Assembly: GCA_011049795.1 (NCBI GenBank)
Contig: DRHD01000007.1
Span: forward strand, 1-25,161
Reading direction: 5' to 3'
DNA: 25,161 nt
From: Porticoccus sp.
GTDB lineage: Bacteria; Pseudomonadota; Gammaproteobacteria; Pseudomonadales; Porticoccaceae
Shown: one piece after another, positions 8,153-15,741 of the stretch
How positions within the stretch are numbered: position 1 is the first letter of the stretch
Layout of the letters: each line of letters starts with the position of its first letter
Translations under genes and position numbers: made by a program
The notes under the pieces: model-generated
What the model was told of the DNA's origin: nothing
Seen by the model: only the letters and a program-made list of their open reading frames with translations
Databases searched by the model: none

Positions 8153-8467
8153 CTGCATCAAAGAGCTAACAGCATCAAAAACTATCTCGAAAACCTTGAT
8201 GCCTGGTCCGACCTTAGGGCCAGGCAGTTAGCCGAAGAAGAAAGCATTGTGCTGACGGATGCGCACAGGGAAATCCTTCAAGTCGCCCGTCAGTTTTATT
8301 CAGAATACGGTTTTTCACCGTCCATGCGCCCACTGATCAAATACGTCGGTACACACCTAGATATCAGTAAGGCTCGCAGCATTTACCTCATGCAGTTGTT
8401 CCCTCCCAGTCCAGCACGGGTAACAGCCAAGATCGCCGGCCTACCTAAACCCAAAAACTGCCTATAA
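8153..8467 (+). CDS. tusE: TusE/DsrC-family sulfur relay protein, start codon unresolved
   Basis: TusE takes sulfur from the TusBCD complex and passes it on for 2-thiouridine formation at tRNA wobble position 34. Conserved TusE sequence is clear from YLENLDAW (codons from 8183), through LTDAHREILQVARQFYSEYGFSPSMRPLIKY, to C-terminal GLPKPKNCL with the essential penultimate Cys. The frame has no ATG, GTG or TTG between the stop at 8123 and GTG 8249, which lies well inside the conserved domain and would leave only 72 aa. I draw the gene from CTG 8153 (104 aa, the normal length), the only near-cognate codon in place. Alternatively, a one-base shift in the A5 run at 8177-8181 would join an upstream frame reading IKELTASK, which looks more like a TusE N-terminus. 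Function is likely; the left boundary is provisional. Confidence 0.75.
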   Translation: MHQRANSIKNYLENLDAWSDLRARQLAEEESIVLTDAHREILQVARQFYSEYGFSPSMRPLIKYVGTHLDISKARSIYLMQLFPPSPARVTAKIAGLPKPKNCL

Positions 8468-8511
8468 ATCTACTATTGGACTAAACTAGCTCCTATAACA
8501 GGAGAATTGTC

Positions 8512-8871
8512 ATGCCACTGTCCCAGCCATTATCCCCCCCATTATCTAAGGAATCCTGTGAAGCCTGCCGCACAGATGCTCCAACTGTACCAGAGCACGA
8601 ACTAACTACTCTGCTCGCAGAAATCCCACACTGGAACATAGAAATTAGGGACGGCATTCCACAGCTTGAAAGGTTGTTCACCTTTGGGAGTTTTGTTGAT
8701 GCCATGGCCTTTGCTAATAAAGTTGGAGAGCTAGCTGAAACTGCTAACCACCACCCAGCAATACTGGTTGAGTGGGGAAAAACGAGGGTCACATGGTGGA
8801 CTCACAAAATTGGCGGATTACACCGTAATGATTTTATTTTAGCTGCCCGAACGGATGAATTGATCGATTGA
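8512..8871 (+). CDS. phhB: Pterin-4a-carbinolamine dehydratase
   Basis: PhhB dehydrates 4a-hydroxytetrahydrobiopterin, recycling the cofactor of aromatic amino acid hydroxylases. The 119-residue protein carries the family signature [13 protein letters not shown] followed by [15 protein letters not shown]: the His-His pair, the Trp and the later His and Asp are all present. The N-terminal ~45 residues with CEACRTDAP match the bacterial PhhB extension. The ATG at 8512 has an AGGAGA Shine-Dalgarno seven bases upstream. It is 44 bases after tusE and could be read from the same transcript. No phenylalanine hydroxylase gene (phhA) is nearby, so the partner must be elsewhere, or this copy serves molybdopterin or other pterin chemistry. 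Gene name is by family only. Confidence 0.92.
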   Translation: MPLSQPLSPPLSKESCEACRTDAPTVPEHELTTLLAEIPHWNIEIRDGIPQLERLFTFGSFVDAMAFANKVGELAETANHHPAILVEWGKTRVTWWTHKIGGLHRNDFILAARTDELID

Positions 8872-9316
8872 GCCCATGACTATCCATAAAAGGTCAGCAT
8901 TGTATTTGCGTACCGTCCATTCCTCTTCTAACCTTCATGAGAAGCGAAAGGGTTAGGTTTCTGAAAACAGTGCTGTTATCCATGAGTTGGTGGTGACTCC
9001 CAGCGTGACGAAATTGTAATCGAGGTACCCTCGTTATAGGTTTCTCACCACTATGTCTTATTAAGCACCACAACCTCAGTTGTTTGTTTTCACAACCCTA
9101 TTTAACGCGATCAACTATTAGCCCCTATGGAGGCGGTCTCGTGAATAAGGTGTTAGTCCAGCCAATATTATTATGGAATAGCTTTCCCGGTCTAATGCTA
9201 GCAAGCAGGCCAGTGGAACTAAAGCCATTATATTCTCCTGCCATCACCTACATAGGTGCTCTGACAGGTACTCTGATAGGTATTCTGCAAACGACTAGAA
9301 CCGCAGGGAGGCGCTC
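8872..9316 (+). promoter_or_regulatory. 445-base leader region of the cytochrome oxidase operon
   Basis: No established gene lies here. The first part holds two dyads. CTAACC (8928-8933) faces GGTTAG (8951-8956), with flanking TT/AA that extend the stem if one G is bulged. CGAGG (9021-9025) faces CCTCG (9029-9033). TTGTAA (9014) and TATAGG (9035) look promoter-like but are only 15 bases apart, with the second dyad between them, so this is at best a regulated promoter. The last 176 bases are open in one frame and listed separately as a possible small gene. The length and dyads suggest controlled expression of the oxidase, but no known operator (for example an FNR site) was recognised. Confidence 0.35.
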
Positions 9317-9323
9317 ATGCTAG
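9141..9323 (+). CDS. Possible small ORF overlapping coxB start
   Basis: A 60-codon frame starts at GTG 9141 behind a good Shine-Dalgarno (GGAGG, 9129-9133, seven-base spacing). It ends at TAG 9321-9323, overlapping the coxB start by seven bases. I do not recognise the product. It has a polar N-terminal half and a hydrophobic stretch ITYIGALTGTLIGIL near the C-terminus, encoded by three near-identical 12-base units (9255-9290, GALT/GTLI/GILQ), and a basic tail. The overlap would allow coupled translation into coxB. It could be a small membrane subunit or leader peptide of the oxidase, or simply an open frame in the untranslated leader. Codon use and homology could not be tested. Confidence 0.3.
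   Translation: MNKVLVQPILLWNSFPGLMLASRPVELKPLYSPAITYIGALTGTLIGILQTTRTAGRRSC
9255..9290 (+). repeat. Three imperfect 12-base tandem repeats
   Basis: Units GGTGCTCTGACA, GGTACTCTGATA and GGTATTCTGCAA follow one another directly, just before coxB. They sit in frame in the possible small ORF, encoding Gly-x-Leu-x repeats. Confidence 0.6.
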
Positions 9324-10468
9324 CAGCGATAGTCATTACGTTACTGGTCATAGCCTCTGTCGTCTTCCATTTTCTTAATCCCTGGCAACAAACAGTCCTC
9401 GCTTCTAACTGGGGATCCATGGATGAAATACTAAGCATCACCTTTCTAGTCTGCGGACTGTTTTTTGTCGCAATCATGTTCTTCCTTATTTATTGCCTAG
9501 TACGTTACCGGCACCGTGAGGGCCATACCGCTCATCACGGATCACACAATAAAAAACTGGAAGGCTGGCTGATAGCTGTCACCAGCATAGGCATCTGCGC
9601 CCTGCTGGCACCCGGGTTGGTGGTATATGGTCAGTTTGTTAAGCCCCCTGATAACGCAATGAACGTAGAAGTTCTTGGCCAGCAGTGGAGATGGGCATTC
9701 AGGTTTCCCGGTAATGATGGTCTGCTCGGCACCACTTCCGTCAAGCATATTGGTCCAAAAAACCAATTCGGCATCAATCCCTCAGATCCAAATGGTCAGG
9801 ACGATCGATTAATACACACGAATGAACTACGTCTTCCTATAGATCAACCCATAAACTTTTTATTGCGCTCAATCGATGTATTGCACAACTTCTATGTGCC
9901 GCAATTGCGGTCCAAAATGGACTTAATCCCAGGCATTGTCACCAGCTTTTGGGCAACCCCCACACTCCTCGGTCGTTACCAGGCTCTCTGTGCAGAATTA
10001 TGTGGTGTAGGCCACTACAATATGCGTGGGCATCTAGTGGTCGTCTCTCAGCCAGAGTTCGACATCTGGTTATCCCAGCAACCTACATTTTCCGAAATGT
10101 TAACGAGTAACACCAATGATGGACTAGCAGAGCAAGGACAGCAATTAGCCCAAAATCGAGGCTGTATTGCTTGTCACAGTGTAGATGGCAGTAAAAGTTT
10201 AGGACCGGGATGGCTGGGACTCTACGGAACAACCGAAACCTTGTCCGATGGCGCTACCCTCAGCGTTGATGCCCCCTATATTAAGGAATCCATTGTCAAT
10301 CCCTCAGCTAAAATCGTGCGTGGTTATCCACCCGTAATGGTCGCCTACGAGTTCAGTGAAGAACAACTGTCAGCTATCACCGCCTATATTCAATCTCTAA
10401 CCAGCGATGAGATATCAGCACCACAGGCAGACACTCCCATGAATAAAAACATTACCCCTCAGGATTAA
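9317..10468 (+). CDS. coxM: Cytochrome c oxidase subunit II fused to cytochrome c (CoxM/caa3 type)
   Basis: Subunit II accepts electrons from cytochrome c through the binuclear CuA centre and passes them to subunit I. The 383-residue protein has three hydrophobic segments (about 1-20, 40-63, 83-105), one more than usual. A cupredoxin domain follows, with all CuA ligands visible: His190 (VLHNF), Cys225, Glu227, Cys229, His233 (CAELCGVGH) and Met236. A C-terminal cytochrome c domain has CIACH (Cys283, Cys286, His287) and a likely distal Met341 (PPVMV). The built-in heme c makes it a caa3-type subunit. The ATG at 9317 has GGGAGG five bases upstream. First gene of a tight five-gene operon. Gene name follows Bradyrhizobium coxM and is by analogy; coxB is equally acceptable. 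Confidence 0.95.
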   Translation: MLAAIVITLLVIASVVFHFLNPWQQTVLASNWGSMDEILSITFLVCGLFFVAIMFFLIYCLVRYRHREGHTAHHGSHNKKLEGWLIAVTSIGICALLAPGLVVYGQFVKPPDNAMNVEVLGQQWRWAFRFPGNDGLLGTTSVKHIGPKNQFGINPSDPNGQDDRLIHTNELRLPIDQPINFLLRSIDVLHNFYVPQLRSKMDLIPGIVTSFWATPTLLGRYQALCAELCGVGHYNMRGHLVVVSQPEFDIWLSQQPTFSEMLTSNTNDGLAEQGQQLAQNRGCIACHSVDGSKSLGPGWLGLYGTTETLSDGATLSVDAPYIKESIVNPSAKIVRGYPPVMVAYEFSEEQLSAITAYIQSLTSDEISAPQADTPMNKNITPQD

Positions 10469-10470
10469 GT

Positions 10471-12225
10471 ATGGCTTACGCAGAAGATGCAGAACGAGAA
10501 GTACTCCATGAACCCAAAAGTTACTGGACAAAATATATCTGGAGCCAAGACCACAAAGTCATCGCCGTTCAGTACTCACTGACAGCCATTGCTGTCGGTC
10601 TGGTTGCACTCGTCCTATCTGGATTAATGCGGATGCAACTGGGCTTTCCCGGCGTACTAGACATCAATGCCAGTGAGTATTATCAGTACATGACTATGCA
10701 TGGCATGATCATGGTCATCTACTTGTTAACGGCCCTATTCCTCGGTGGTTTTGGCAACTACCTGATCCCATTGATGGTGGGTGCGAGGGATATGGTTTTT
10801 CCTTTTGTTAACATGCTCAGCTACTGGGTTTATTTACTGTCAGTAATAATTCTGATCTCCAGCTTCTTTGTACCAGGCGGCCCCACTGGGGCCGGTTGGA
10901 CACTCTACCCACCCCAATCCATATCCCAGGGCACGCCAGGAACGGAATGGGGCATCATTCTGATGTTGATATCACTGATAGTATTTATTGTCGCCACGAC
11001 CATGGGTGGTCTCAATTATGTCACTACGGTGTTACAAGCACGCACCCACGGGATGACGCTGATGCGCATGCCCCTCACAGTGTGGGGTATTTTTACCGCT
11101 ACCATTTTGGCATTACTGGCCTTCCCTGCGCTATTTGTCAGCGGCATAATGATGTTGTTGGATAAAACCATCGGCACCAGTTTTTTTATGCCGGAGATGA
11201 TGTCTCTAGGCCAACAGATGTCGCACAGTGGTGGAAGTCCCGTTCTATTTCAGCATCTCTTCTGGTTTTTTGGTCACCCCGAAGTTTATATCGTTGCCCT
11301 GCCCGCATTTGGAATCATATCGGACATTATTAGTGTCCATTCCCGCAAAATTATTTTTGGTTACAAAATGATGGTGTGGGCCATAGTGGTCATCGGAGCT
11401 TTGAGTTTTGTCGTCTGGGCACACCATATGTACATAAGTGGAATGAACCCGTATTTTGGATTTTTCTTTGCAGTTACAACACTGGTTATTGCAGTTCCTA
11501 CCGCACTCAAAGTCTACAACTGGATTCTTACCCTATGGCAAGGTGACATCCATTTTACCGTGCCAATGCTGTTTGCCCTGGCCTTTATTCTGACCTTTCT
11601 GGTCGGCGGCCTTACGGGGTTATTTCTAGGTAATGTTGTTGTGGATATCCCCCTGTCGGACACCTACTTTGTGGTTGCTCATTTCCATATGGTGATGGGC
11701 GTAGCACCTATTCTGGTGATATTTGGGGCCATCTATCACTGGTACCCAAAAGTCACCGGACGCATGCTAAATGACACCATTGGGCAGCTACATTTCTGGA
11801 TCACCTTTGTGGGCACCTACCTCATCTACTTCCCCATGCATTATCTGGGCATTCAAGGTATGCCTCGCCGCTATTTTTCTTTCGAGGGAATAGAGTTTAT
11901 TTCCCAATCCGCCTACACCTTGAATCAATTTATTACCGTCGTGGCGATTGTTGTAGGTATCTCTCAGATGTTGTTTATTTATAACCTGATTCACAGTTTC
12001 ACCAAGGGAAAACCTTCTGGCAACAATCCTTGGAAAGCGGCATCGCTGGAATGGTGCACACCAGATACACCGCCTCATCATGGCAATTGGGGGCCCAAGC
12101 TACCAGTGGTTTATCGTGGGGCCTATGATTACAGCATACCGGGTGTTGCCGATGATTTTGTTTCACAAACATCAACCAATGCTTCCGTGGGTATTGTTGG
12201 CGACATCCAGGAGGAAGGATCATGA
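10471..12225 (+). CDS. coxN: Cytochrome c oxidase subunit I (A1-type heme-copper oxidase)
   Basis: Catalytic subunit that reduces oxygen at the heme a3-CuB centre and pumps protons. The 584-residue protein has twelve or more helices. Metal ligands are all seen: His77 (MTMHGM) and His406 for the low-spin heme, His404 (AHFHMV) for heme a3, and CuB ligands His269 (in GHPEVY), His318 and His319 (WAHHMY). Tyr273 and Glu271 of HPEVY, plus GARDMVFP, place it in the A1 subfamily with a D-pathway glutamate. It starts two bases after the subunit II stop and its TGA overlaps the next ATG (ATGA). Catalytically it looks complete. Named coxN by operon analogy; coxA is the generic symbol. Confidence 0.96.
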   Translation: MAYAEDAEREVLHEPKSYWTKYIWSQDHKVIAVQYSLTAIAVGLVALVLSGLMRMQLGFPGVLDINASEYYQYMTMHGMIMVIYLLTALFLGGFGNYLIPLMVGARDMVFPFVNMLSYWVYLLSVIILISSFFVPGGPTGAGWTLYPPQSISQGTPGTEWGIILMLISLIVFIVATTMGGLNYVTTVLQARTHGMTLMRMPLTVWGIFTATILALLAFPALFVSGIMMLLDKTIGTSFFMPEMMSLGQQMSHSGGSPVLFQHLFWFFGHPEVYIVALPAFGIISDIISVHSRKIIFGYKMMVWAIVVIGALSFVVWAHHMYISGMNPYFGFFFAVTTLVIAVPTALKVYNWILTLWQGDIHFTVPMLFALAFILTFLVGGLTGLFLGNVVVDIPLSDTYFVVAHFHMVMGVAPILVIFGAIYHWYPKVTGRMLNDTIGQLHFWITFVGTYLIYFPMHYLGIQGMPRRYFSFEGIEFISQSAYTLNQFITVVAIVVGISQMLFIYNLIHSFTKGKPSGNNPWKAASLEWCTPDTPPHHGNWGPKLPVVYRGAYDYSIPGVADDFVSQTSTNASVGIVGDIQEEGS

Positions 12226-12872
12226 CGGGCAAAACCGATATGGCCAACAATACCTGGGAATACTCCATGCAACCCACCGCGGCCCAGGCTAAAACCGGTT
12301 TACGCGTGTTACTACTAGCGCTGAGTTCACTCTTTTTCCTGTTTATTGTGGCCTTTATGGGCCGCTCTCAATTTCCCGACTACGAATCACTTACTGCTCC
12401 ATGGCAACCGTTGGTCCAACCTTGGGCTCTCTGGGCTAATACCGGGCTTCTGGTATGTGCCAGCGCCTCATTACAATGGGCACGAATGGCCACCCGGAAA
12501 AATCAACGTGAACAGTCCATCGAAAGGTTAATGATGGCGGGTATTTTTACCCTAGCCTTTCTGGCTGGGCAAGTATCCATATGGTTGCAACTTATTTCAA
12601 CGGGCAACTTAGTTGCAGGGAACCCTGCCTACAGTTTTTTCTACTTGTTAACCGGGCTGCACGCCCTACATTTAGTTTTTGGTCTTGTCGGCTGGGCTAT
12701 TACCAGCCTAGGCATATGGGGGGGTCTTCCGTTCGAACGAACGAGTGTGCGCATTGAACTATGCGCCACCTATTGGCACTTCCTCCTTGTTGTATGGCTG
12801 GTGCTATTTGCTTTGCTGACAAGTCCACCAGAAACATTTGAAGCCTTTGCTGCCCTCTGTGGGTTGAGGTAA
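12222..12872 (+). CDS. coxO: Heme-copper oxidase subunit III-like protein (first copy, CoxO-like)
   Basis: A 216-residue membrane protein with about five to six helices, of the subunit III family. Family hallmarks are SFFYLLTGLHALHLVFGLVGW and ATYWHFLLVVWLVLFALL, which match the GxHGxHV and WHFVDxVW regions of COX3; here Asp of WHFVD is replaced (WHFLLVVW). Subunit III surrounds subunit I and keeps proton uptake and turnover stable. It starts inside the coxN stop (ATGA) with a strong AGGAGG Shine-Dalgarno, so it is translationally coupled. It is the first of two different COX3-type genes in the operon, as in coxMNOP. Met7 is an alternative start. Confidence 0.88.
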   Translation: MTGKTDMANNTWEYSMQPTAAQAKTGLRVLLLALSSLFFLFIVAFMGRSQFPDYESLTAPWQPLVQPWALWANTGLLVCASASLQWARMATRKNQREQSIERLMMAGIFTLAFLAGQVSIWLQLISTGNLVAGNPAYSFFYLLTGLHALHLVFGLVGWAITSLGIWGGLPFERTSVRIELCATYWHFLLVVWLVLFALLTSPPETFEAFAALCGLR

Positions 12873-12876
12873 AACG

Positions 12877-13608
12877 ATGTATAGCGCAACTGAACCATCG
12901 ACCAAGAAATCACTCACTCGCCACGTAGTCTCTGATTGGTCATCAGATAAAGATGCCTTCAAGAATATTTCTTGGGGAAAGGCGATGATGTGGATATTTC
13001 TACTCAGCGATACCTTTATTTTCGGTAGCTTCCTCACGGGATATATGACGGTACGGATGTCTACCACCACACCCTGGCCTAACCCCAGCGAAGTCTTCGC
13101 ACTCACCATAGCAGGCCATCATATTCCATTGGTCCTGATTGCCATCATGACTTTTATTCTTATTACCAGCAGCGGCACCATGGCTATGGCTGTTAATTTT
13201 GGTTACCGCGCTGATAAAAAGAAAGCCGCTGCTTTAATGATAGTGACGGCTTTATTAGGCGCCTCCTTTGTGGGTATGCAAGCATTTGAGTGGACTAAGC
13301 TTATTGAAGAAGGTGTACGCCCCTGGAGTAACCCTATGGGCGCGCCGCAATTTGGCGCCTGCTTTTTTATGATTACTGGCTTTCACGGGTTACATGTATC
13401 CGTGGGTGTTATCTACTTGTTAATCGTGGCATCAAAAGTTTGGAGGGGGCACTACGACAACACCAAACAGAGCCATAACATGACAAACGATAGCCAAGAA
13501 AACACCACTAGTGCTAAAAACTATCAGATCGTCGAAATCACTGGGCTTTATTGGCATTTTGTGGATCTTGTTTGGGTCTTTATTTTTGCATTCTTTTATT
13601 TATGGTAG
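12877..13608 (+). CDS. coxP: Cytochrome c oxidase subunit III (second copy, CoxP-like)
   Basis: A 243-residue COX3 family protein. It shows LLSDTFIFGSFLTGY, GMQAFEWTKLI with the conserved Glu, FMITGFHGLHVSVGVIYLL and the full GLYWHFVDLVWVFIFAFFYLW ending, so it is closer to canonical COX3 than the upstream copy. Between the last two helices is a polar insert of about 20 residues rich in Asn, Gln, Ser and Thr (after KVWRGHYDN), not normal for the family. It begins four bases after the first COX3-like gene and shares its transcript. Both copies may contribute to one complex, or one may have a specialised role; that cannot be read from sequence. Confidence 0.92.
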   Translation: MYSATEPSTKKSLTRHVVSDWSSDKDAFKNISWGKAMMWIFLLSDTFIFGSFLTGYMTVRMSTTTPWPNPSEVFALTIAGHHIPLVLIAIMTFILITSSGTMAMAVNFGYRADKKKAAALMIVTALLGASFVGMQAFEWTKLIEEGVRPWSNPMGAPQFGACFFMITGFHGLHVSVGVIYLLIVASKVWRGHYDNTKQSHNMTNDSQENTTSAKNYQIVEITGLYWHFVDLVWVFIFAFFYLW

Positions 13609-13618
13609 GAGGTAATGA

Positions 13619-13942
13619 ATGGAACAATCACATAGTCAACAGCACCCTATCAGTCTTTACCTAAAGATATGGTTTTTACTGTTTGTATTGAGTGCCTGTT
13701 CCTATCTCGTAGATTACTTTCAATTTCAGAGTTATCTACGCTGGTCTCTCATTATAATTTTCATGCTGTTAAAAGCCGGTTTAATCGTCGCTGTCTTTAT
13801 GCATGTGATGTGGGAAAGACTCGCGTTCATTTATGCTATCTTACTGCCACCCCTTGCCCTATTGGTTTTGGTGAGCCTGATGAGTTTCGAAGCGGATTAC
13901 ACCTTCCTGTCCCGTCTGTTATTTTTTGGTGGCGGGCCATAA
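13619..13942 (+). CDS. Cytochrome c oxidase subunit IV family protein
   Basis: A 107-residue protein with three predicted membrane helices (LKIWFLLFVLSACSYLVDYF, LRWSLIIIFMLLKAGLIVAVFMHVMW, FIYAILLPPLALLVLVSL). The KAGLIVAVFMHVMWE stretch is the signature of prokaryotic COX4, a small subunit thought to aid assembly around the CuB site. An AGGAGG Shine-Dalgarno ends just before the ATG at 13619, ten bases after the previous stop. It is the last gene of the oxidase operon: a strong terminator follows within 70 bases. No heme A synthase, farnesyltransferase, Cox11 or SURF1 gene accompanies it. Confidence 0.88.
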   Translation: MEQSHSQQHPISLYLKIWFLLFVLSACSYLVDYFQFQSYLRWSLIIIFMLLKAGLIVAVFMHVMWERLAFIYAILLPPLALLVLVSLMSFEADYTFLSRLLFFGGGP

Positions 13943-14007
13943 GTGCGCAATATTAATCCGCGATCAATGTCCGTTATAAATAGCCTTCAGTAAAATGTAT
14001 ACAATAA

Positions 14008-14035
14008 AAAAGCTGGTCTATCAAAACCAGCTTTT
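14008..14035. terminator. Bidirectional intrinsic terminator
   Basis: AAAAGCTGGT (14008-14017) and ACCAGCTTTT (14026-14035) form a perfect 10-bp stem with an 8-base loop, A-rich on one side and T-rich on the other. It lies between the convergent ends of the cox operon (13942) and the minus-strand gene ending at 14101, so it can stop transcription from both sides. Confidence 0.82.
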
Positions 14036-14100
14036 CACATCGACCACATAGAAACACCTACCGAAGTAGCTATTTCACTCTCAGGGTACCTGTTTCGCTA

Positions 14101-14655
14101 TCAAGGTGCCCATTTAGCGAAATGATGAACACCGTTCTCAGCTTTGATTAATAATCCAGTGGCCGACTTTTCAATACCAGCAACCTGCAATCTCGGATGT
14201 TTGTCCGTGATTGATTTCAACAGCGCCTCCTGATCCTTATTTACCTCCACATAAAGAACATGCATGCCAGCATCCAGTGCCTTTTCAAAACGTTTGAAAT
14301 GAATATTAGGTTTCTGAATACCCCACATGCCACCTTCCCAAGTGATAAGCCCCATCACCACAACCGCCAGAAAGATAAAGGGCACCCAACCTACTGTTTC
14401 TGTCACCCCGGAGAAATGTGCCACTGATACCACCAACACAGCACCAAGCAAACCGAATAAGGCTGCAATGCTGGTTGAATGCACAATATCCTTCTTCATG
14501 AAAGATGGAACTTCGTGTAAATGATGCTCCTGTACACCCATATCGTCTCGGCTTAATACGTGGATTTGCGGTGTGGTAATACCGCCACCCTCCAGCTCGT
14601 TCTCAATGGATTCAAGATCATCTAGGTCGTTGCTAACATAATAATGCCGTCTCAT
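14101..14655 (-). CDS. Conserved two-TM membrane protein of unknown function
   Basis: A 184-residue protein, conserved in Pseudomonas and relatives as far as I recognise it. Databases give it uncertain labels (for example magnesium transporter or NAD/FAD-utilising enzyme) that I would not trust. It starts RRHYYVSNDLDDLESIENELEGGGITTPQIHVLSRDD, then has two adjacent hydrophobic helices (about residues 61-80 and 88-107). The soluble C-terminal part includes FKRFEKALDAGMHVLYVEVNKDQEALL. The N- and C-terminal soluble parts look like a small alpha/beta domain interrupted by the hairpin, similar to general-stress-17M-type proteins; this is inference. ATG at 14655 has GAGGGTGG upstream. It is convergent with the cox operon, sharing its terminator. 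Confidence 0.85.
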   Translation of the reverse strand: MRRHYYVSNDLDDLESIENELEGGGITTPQIHVLSRDDMGVQEHHLHEVPSFMKKDIVHSTSIAALFGLLGAVLVVSVAHFSGVTETVGWVPFIFLAVVVMGLITWEGGMWGIQKPNIHFKRFEKALDAGMHVLYVEVNKDQEALLKSITDKHPRLQVAGIEKSATGLLIKAENGVHHFAKWAP

Positions 14656-14842
14656 AAAACCACCCTCACGCTATTATTTTAGAGGCACGAACTCACCTCA
14701 TTTATTTCAAGCAAAGTTAATGGCCCTAGGGCCTGTTGAACGACTGAGTAACCAAGTAATTTCATCAACAATAAGGAGTATAGACGCTGTCAATGATTTG
14801 AGAGGGATAGTGAAAAAATATCTTATACCAATAAGTTATAAA

Positions 14843-15247
14843 TCAACCCATGTGTATTAACACTTTTCTTATACCTGACTGATAACGGTGTTCCCAAAGA
14901 AATATCCCCTGCCAGGTTCCAAGCGCTAACTGTCCATTGATGATGGGTATTGATAGAGATGAAGCAGTAATCGCCGATTTAATATGAGCGGGCATATCAT
15001 CAGGTCCCTCAAGAGTATGCGTATAGAGAGGATCGCTCTCTGGCACCAGTCGGTTTAGCCAGTTTTCGAGGTCGACCCGAGCAGAAGGGTCATAATTTTC
15101 CTGAATCAGTAAACTCGCAGAGGTGTGTTGTATAAATAGAGTACAGAGCCCTTCTGTTATAGACTCAGCATCAACCACTGCGGTTATCTGTCGGGTGATG
15201 TCATGCAACCCCTGCCCTGACACACTGATGTTAACTGGCGTAATCAT
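14843..15247 (-). CDS. yjbQ: YjbQ/UPF0047 family protein
   Basis: A 134-residue member of the widespread UPF0047 (YjbQ) family. Diagnostic are LFIQHTSASLLIQENYDPSARVDLENWLNRLVPE, GPDDMPAHIKSAI and LALGTWQGIFLWEHR. The conserved His and Asp residues cluster in a metal-site-like pocket in the family. E. coli YjbQ has been reported to show weak thiamine phosphate synthase activity, but the physiological role is not settled. I start at ATG 15247, preceded by AAGGG at good spacing. An ATG at 15274 would add nine residues without a ribosome site. It is divergent from the small gene at 15341. Confidence 0.92.
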   Translation of the reverse strand: MITPVNISVSGQGLHDITRQITAVVDAESITEGLCTLFIQHTSASLLIQENYDPSARVDLENWLNRLVPESDPLYTHTLEGPDDMPAHIKSAITASSLSIPIINGQLALGTWQGIFLWEHRYQSGIRKVLIHMG

Positions 15248-15340
15248 TAGTAACCCTTCGAAATTCAGAACCATTTATACACGGAATGATCTACATTATT
15301 CATAAGACATTCTAAATAATACGATAAAAGTGAGATTTCT

Positions 15341-15688
15341 ATGAATCATCTAGGAGGCCTAAGACAACAACAAGGTTTCTCCCAATTACTTGATAGTTGG
15401 GAAAAACGGTCTTCAGATAATGCCGACCTGATGGCCGCTAATATTGCCATTCACAAACCAGATCAGATTAAACTTCAGGCATTAGCTGAACTCTACCAAC
15501 TCCCAGAGGGCGAAATTACCGGACACCTTCTTCATCACGCACTAAAAGTACTGGAAGCAACGATGCCCTATGTCCCGGGCTCTACAGTTATCCGTATTGA
15601 AGAGGGTGATGAAATCTATGAGGATATTGGCCCCCTGCCTCGTTATCTGGAAGTACAAAAAAAGTTACGCAAAAAGTCGGGGGTTTAG
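15341..15688 (+). CDS. Conserved hypothetical protein (Pseudomonas 'type 1 pili tip component'-annotated family)
   Basis: A 115-residue soluble protein. The order, a short strand-like segment (LMAANIAIHKPDQIKLQALAELYQ) followed by helices (EITGHLLHHALKVLEATMPYV), and then an acidic tail ending EIYEDIGPLPRYLEVQKKL, matches a family in Pseudomonas. That family is often labelled type 1 pili tip component without evidence. The first part resembles a ribbon-helix-helix fold, so DNA or partner binding is conceivable; this is inference. No signal peptide, which argues against a pilus role. The start ATG at 15341 is near a GTGAGAT site. Single gene, divergent from yjbQ and before trmA. Confidence 0.8.
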   Translation: MNHLGGLRQQQGFSQLLDSWEKRSSDNADLMAANIAIHKPDQIKLQALAELYQLPEGEITGHLLHHALKVLEATMPYVPGSTVIRIEEGDEIYEDIGPLPRYLEVQKKLRKKSGV

Positions 15689-15741
15689 CGGGTGGACAGC
15701 AAGTAACAAAAGAGGCATACAGCCATTAGCGGTTAATTCAG

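Noticed and set aside
8249..8467. A complete 72-codon TusE gene starting at GTG 8249
   Set aside because: Conserved TusE sequence continues upstream in the same frame (YLENLDAW), so this start would truncate the domain.
9014..9040. TTGTAA and TATAGG as the promoter of the oxidase operon
   Set aside because: The spacer is only 15 bases and both boxes are weak. The CGAGG/CCTCG dyad between them is noted, but no MerR-type 19-base spacing is present.
14101..14655. Magnesium transporter (MgtE-type) identity
   Set aside because: Only two hydrophobic helices and no MgtE transport domain or CBS domains are seen; the label seems to come from annotation transfer.
14770..14800. Minus-strand TTGACA near a TATACT as a promoter for the two-TM protein gene
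   Set aside because: The two hexamers are only five bases apart, so they cannot serve as -35 and -10 of one promoter.
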